In this document: piece after piece, positions 39,687-43,589 of the stretch
How the letters are laid out: each line of letters begins with the position of its first letter
How positions within the stretch are numbered: the first letter of the stretch is position 1
Assembly: GCA_016186905.1 (NCBI GenBank)
Contig: JACPKS010000077.1
Coordinates: forward strand, 1-43,589
DNA: 43,589 nucleotides
Direction: 5' to 3'
DNA from: Deltaproteobacteria bacterium
GTDB lineage: Bacteria; Bdellovibrionota; UBA1018; UBA923
Notes under the pieces: model-generated
What the model was told of the DNA's origin: nothing
Databases searched by the model: none
Seen by the model: only the letters and a program-made list of their open reading frames with translations
Program-made: the position numbers and the translations under genes

Positions 39687-42600
39687 GGCGTACTCCTCGC
39701 GCCGAGCATTTGGTTTTCGCGAAGCACGGCAAGGCCTTCGGCTTTCGCCCCGGCGAAGTAGAGCGAGAGCGCCTTTACGATGCGAACCGCTTCTTTTGAG
39801 AATTTGAATTTCGCCTCGGCCTGTACTGCGAGCTCAAAAAGCAGCGGGAAGTTCCGCTGCTTGAGCGCGTTCCTCCAGAGCGCGAGATACTTGCCGTGCT
39901 CGGAAGGCCGAAACGGCTCTTTTTCAAGCAGAGCCCGAAGCGCTTCGGGCGCGGGTCCGGATTCCAGCGCCAGCTCAAGCGAATGCCGCTGCAGCTCAGC
40001 GGCTTTTTCGTTCAGGGGGCGGATGAGCGTGGCCAAAAGCTCGTTGTACGCCTTGAGTTCCTCGGGAGGCAAACTGTCCGAAACTTTCAGCGCCTTAAGC
40101 GACCGCGTAAAATCGAGATAAGCTTCAGCGTGTTCATCAAGAATGGCGGCCTTGAGCGCGGCCCAGGGGAGCGCCAGAACTTTGGCGACAGCTTGCTCGA
40201 CTTCCTTGATTAAGCGCAGCCGCCGCTCGATGGAGGACTGATCGGCCGCGACCCTCGCGATCGCGCCCAGCATCTTGCGGTTTTCGAGCACGATCCTGGG
40301 AATGGTCTGATGAAGCTCGGCGACCAGGGCGAGCTGGTCGGCCGGGTCGAGATCGTTCCAGTGGGCGCCGATTCTCTGAATCAAGACCAGGCGGTCCTGA
40401 AAAGGAAGTTTTCGCGTCGCCGAAAGCGCGGCCAAGGCCCAGATCGACTTGCAGCCGGACGATCCGGTATAGGCCTTTTTGAAATATCGCGAGGCCGCTT
40501 CTTCGCTGACGGGCTCTTTAAGCGCGAGAAACGCGGCGCCGCGATCGAAGTCGTCTTTGAGCGCTTGCGCGCGCGCGGAGTTTTTCTCAAGCGCGGCTTT
40601 CAAAACCGGCGCGTCGCCCGAGAGCCACGCGAGATGCAGGATCTTTTTCACGATTTCGTCTTTTGGTTTGTCTTTCGACGCTTCCGCGCTTCCGAGATAA
40701 AGTTGCAGGTCTTCGAGGGCTTCCACGATGCGGCCTTCGTCTTCTTTGATCGAGGCGCGCAAAAGCACGCACGCGCTCAGGTGATGGGGCGCGGTTTGCC
40801 TGTCTTCGATGACCTTCGTGAAATACGCGTTCGCCTTTGGAACATCTTTCAACAGGAGAGCGGTCTTTCCGGCGAGAACGAGGCAATCGACGTGACGCGC
40901 GCTTCTCGCGTAGCGTTTCGCGCAAGCGTCGGCGCTTTTCAGTGTCGCGCGGAGCTCGGCTTCCGTCGCGTCTTCGCGCGATGAGCCCTCGGCGATCTTG
41001 TAAGAGGTATCGGCGCCGATTTCGAACGCTTTCGCGGCAAGCGGCAGCGGCTCCCATTCTTTAACCTCGGCGATGGCGCGGGTAAGATCATGCGCCCTGT
41101 CCCAATCCCGGCTTTTGACGTACGAATCGAGAATCAGGCTGATCGAGGCGACGGCGTTCCTGGAGTTCGGCCGTTCGAAGGCGAGGCGGCGCATCCGTTC
41201 GAGGGCGGTTTGGGTAAGTCCCGCGGCATACAGGGCGCGAGCGGCTTCGAATTGGAAATTTTCGAATTCGGCCTGGAATTCGGCCGAAGGCGCCGTGCGA
41301 TCGCCCGCGAACGTATGTTCGTGCGTGTCGATCCAGGCGACCCATTCCGAAAGAGGCGACTCCTTTGAAAGCGCGGGCTGCGATTCTCCCGGAATCGCCT
41401 TCGCTTCAAGCGCGCCAGGAATCGCGCCTCGGCCTTTGAGCTCCTCATATCGGCTCGCGATCGCCTCGAGACTGATCTTCTCGAGGTTGATTTCTTTCGT
41501 GTCGGAATGCACGTTCGCGACGATCCATCGGTAGTATGCGGTCGCGGCGGCGAAGTCCTTCACTTGAAAAAGGGTCTCGGCGAGGTTCAGCCGGGCCTGA
41601 GCGCCGCGCGGATCGTGTTCGCCCAGCACTTCGACGACGGCGTTGTAGAGCTTCGACAGCGGACCGGCCAGACTTTGCACCTCGTCCGCGCTCTTGTTCT
41701 TAAGAACGAGCTCCTGGAGTTCCTTGGCGGCGCGGATCAACGCTTCGCGAATGGATTCTTTCGCTTTGGCGTCTCTATTCGCGTACTGGGAAACGAGGTC
41801 GCTGGTTGTCGAGGCAAGCGATGCGAAATCGCGGTGCGCGAACTGGTAGTCGAAAACAAGAAGCGTGATCTCGCTTGCCTCCGGAAGTTCCGGGAAATCC
41901 TCAAGCACCGCGCTCTTCCATGCCACGAGCTCGTGATAGTGGTTGTGCGCGCCGAGAAGCTTCGCGAAGCTCGCAAGAAGTTTTCCGAATCGCGGCCCTT
42001 CCGCGATCGAACGAAAATACGGAAGGGCGCGAGAGATCGGGAAGTCGCCGGGACTTGCCTCAAATCCTTCGAGATAAAAGAGCGCAAGGTCGCTTAAGCT
42101 GTTTTCGGCGAGACCCGCGCTGACCGCGTCGGCCTCGTCCGCGCGCCCGTCGCTTTGTTCGGCGGCGGCGTAGTACCGGATATGTTTTTCGAGATAGCGA
42201 ACCGCCTCGGAAACGGCCTTCAGGTTGAGATAAGACCAGGCGAGCTTATGGAGCGCGAACGGGTAGTGCGCGCTTTCGGGATTTTTCTCGACTTCGCGGA
42301 GCTGCGCGATCGCGGCGGCATGATCGTTCGCGGCGATGTCGATCCCGGCCACGGCCATTCGGGCCGAGTCCAGCATCTCAAAAGACGGGTGGTTCCGGAT
42401 GAGCGTCAGATAATCGCGTTTGGCTTCGTGATTCCTGCCGATTTCAGTGAAACTTTTGGCGCGCGCGAAAAGAGCCCGTGGAATTTCGGTCGAGTTCGGA
42501 AACCGCGCGATCAGTTCGCTGAGAGCGCGGATGGCCTCTTCGACGGATTTTCGGTAACCGGATGCCGAGCCGCTCGCGTGCGAGATGCGAAACACGATGG

Positions 42601-42824
42601 CGTATTTTTGAACCAGAAGTTCGGCCAGCCGCGAGAGAAAAACAGGTTCCTCGGCCGTTCCCCTGCGTCTGCGAAGCTGATGCGAGAGGGCCGCGATCGA
42701 TTTCTCCTGCGCGGAGAGGGCGGCCCGGTCGACGTTGCGCGCGTGCCTTTCAGACGGGCTGCTTTCGATGAAACCCGCAGCGCGCGCGTTCGTGCCGTAA
42801 ACGACGCCTGTTACGAACGAACAT
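39683..42824 (-). CDS. giant TPR protein with a probable frameshift near its start
   Basis: A long tetratricopeptide-repeat protein (970 residues from GTG 42595, about 1045 from the likely start). Repeats such as ALFARAKSFTEIGRNHEAKRDYLTLI and ALHKLAWSYLNLKAVSEAVRYL run through the first 400 residues, with degenerate helical repeats after. Such proteins scaffold envelope machines, often in the periplasm. Coding sequence clearly continues upstream of GTG 42595 (SAQEKSIAALSHQLRRRRG...LLVQKYAIVF) to about 42815, but no start codon exists in that frame. The good start (AGGAG, 6 bases, ATG 42824) is in another frame and stops after 24 codons. A one-base error in the first codons would repair it, so I take 42824 as the start. 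Confidence 0.75.
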
Positions 42825-42827
42825 GAC

Positions 42828-43313
42828 TTACTCCTTTAGAACCGCCAGCCGAAGATCCGAGAATCCGTGGATCGCGGCCGATCTCAAGACCAATTTGACC
42901 GTGGAATACGGCGCGCGCTCGTCGGCGACCACGATGATCTTTCCGTCGTCTTTGACCTGGTCGTTGGATTTCGCGATCAGGTTCCTGCGGCTGCGCTCCC
43001 GCTTGAAGGCGTCTAAGAGCGCCGCGCCGTCGCCGGCAAGCGCGAAATCGCGAAGTTCGGCGACCGGCCGGCCCCCGACCTGAACGGCAGTACCCGAGAT
43101 CTCGACTTGAAGCGCCTCTTCATTGAATGTCGCGCCTTCGGCGGCCGGAATCCGAACGCCCGATGACGGCGTGATCAGCAAAGCGCCGGAAGCGTAACCT
43201 TTGAGCAAAAAAACCAGCAGGATGGTGAAAATATCCGCCATGGAAGTGATCTGAAGACTCACCTCGTCGTGTTGAAGATCACGTTTTTTTCTCCGGCTGA
43301 AAAACGTTTTCAT
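42828..43313 (-). CDS. ExbD/TolR-family protein (second copy)
   Basis: A 161-residue ExbD/TolR-type protein: short basic cytoplasmic N-terminus, one transmembrane helix (ADIFTILLVFLLKGYA, about 24-40) with the conserved Asp at its start that carries protons in ExbB/ExbD motors, and a periplasmic domain with SDLRLAVLKE at the end. ATG 43313 is chosen because AGGAGAGG lies just upstream; the open frame up to 43490 has no site and overlaps the previous gene. With the adjacent first copy this suggests a TolQRR- or AglRQS-like energy unit. Confidence 0.82.
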   Translation of the reverse strand: MKTFFSRRKKRDLQHDEVSLQITSMADIFTILLVFLLKGYASGALLITPSSGVRIPAAEGATFNEEALQVEISGTAVQVGGRPVAELRDFALAGDGAALLDAFKRERSRRNLIAKSNDQVKDDGKIIVVADERAPYSTVKLVLRSAAIHGFSDLRLAVLKE

Positions 43314-43321
43314 AACCTCTC

Positions 43322-43589
43322 CTAAAGCTCCCCCAAAAGAACCTGAGGAAGCTGTTTGCGGATGCGATCCATCGATTCGATGATTGACTTGTAGGTAACG
43401 CCGTTTTCGGCAAGGAGCGCGACACTCGTCACCGCGGGCCAGGTGTTTTTGAGGGAGGCGAGTTCGCTGGCGAGCGCGTCGTGGTTCCACGCGCCGGAAG
43501 CCGCCGCCACTCGCCGCTCCCGCGCCGCTTTTCCTGTGACCTTGATCAGATACGTGAAATCCTTTCGAAGCGTGACCGTGATTTCCACC
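43322..43589 (-). CDS. ExbD/TolR-like protein, C-terminal part (5' end outside the window)
   Basis: The last 88 residues of a protein whose start lies beyond the right edge. SVALLAENGVTYKSIIESMDRIRKQLPQVLLGEL matches the end of the periplasmic domain of ExbD/TolR proteins (the D/E-x-x-x-x-Y..-I...M...R pattern). Its stop is 8 bases before the second copy's ATG. A MotA/TolQ/ExbB partner would be expected further upstream. The residue at 43588 should not be taken as the real start. Confidence 0.65.
   Translation of the reverse strand, partial: VEITVTLRKDFTYLIKVTGKAARERRVAAASGAWNHDALASELASLKNTWPAVTSVALLAENGVTYKSIIESMDRIRKQLPQVLLGEL

Noticed and set aside
1-43589. CRISPR arrays, rRNA or tRNA genes, origin of replication
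   Set aside because: No regularly spaced direct repeats, no rRNA-like or cloverleaf sequence and no DnaA-box cluster were seen on reading the window.

Overview
The window looks like a chromosomal segment of a GC-rich, Gram-negative, diderm bacterium. The best guess is a deltaproteobacterial or Bdellovibrionota-like lineage. That rests on gene content only: outer-membrane beta-barrels, a myxobacterial-type outer-membrane protein, an AgmX/PglI C-terminal domain protein, tandem ExbD/TolR proteins and large TPR proteins in one cluster. No rRNA, tRNA or marker gene is present to confirm it.

Layout. (1) 1-2854: a broken SNF2-family helicase and a SWIM zinc-finger protein. (2) 2.9-10.4 kb: an accessory island. 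It holds small unknown genes, two N-terminally truncated large serine recombinases, a truncated tyrosine recombinase, an AT-richer three-gene operon (HTH protein, unknown protein, HEPN-like/GNAT fusion) and the tail of another gene. The three-gene operon is the best candidate for an undescribed system, probably toxin-antitoxin or abortive-infection like. (3) 10.5-16 kb: an AAA/DUF4143 ATPase behind a palindrome, a large secreted protein of unknown function, a cyclic-nucleotide-gated K+ channel and a Fur-family regulator. (4) 16.2-23.6 kb: a six-gene operon for a membrane complex related to hydrogenase-4 and complex I. Its large subunit lacks all four [NiFe] cysteines, so it belongs with Ehr-type complexes and should not be a hydrogenase. 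(5) 23.9-30.5 kb: a complete Wadjet (JetABCD) plasmid-defence operon, followed by a VapBC pair whose vapB lacks a start codon. (6) 31.3-35.7 kb: secreted and outer-membrane proteins, one behind an excellent sigma-54 promoter, ending in a REC-TPR protein. (7) 35.8-43.6 kb, minus strand: a seven-gene cluster resembling gliding-motility/Tol-Exb-type envelope machinery. It contains a GYF/PilZ-like protein, a 605-aa helical protein, an AgmX-like protein, a small secreted protein, a giant TPR protein and two ExbD/TolR proteins. It runs off the right edge.

The gene-rich parts are tightly packed with 1-4 base overlaps, and no gap exceeds 300 bases. Several genes carry frameshifts or truncations (SNF2, recombinases, vapB, the giant TPR gene). 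Some may be real decay and some may be assembly or consensus errors. The sequence alone cannot separate the two.
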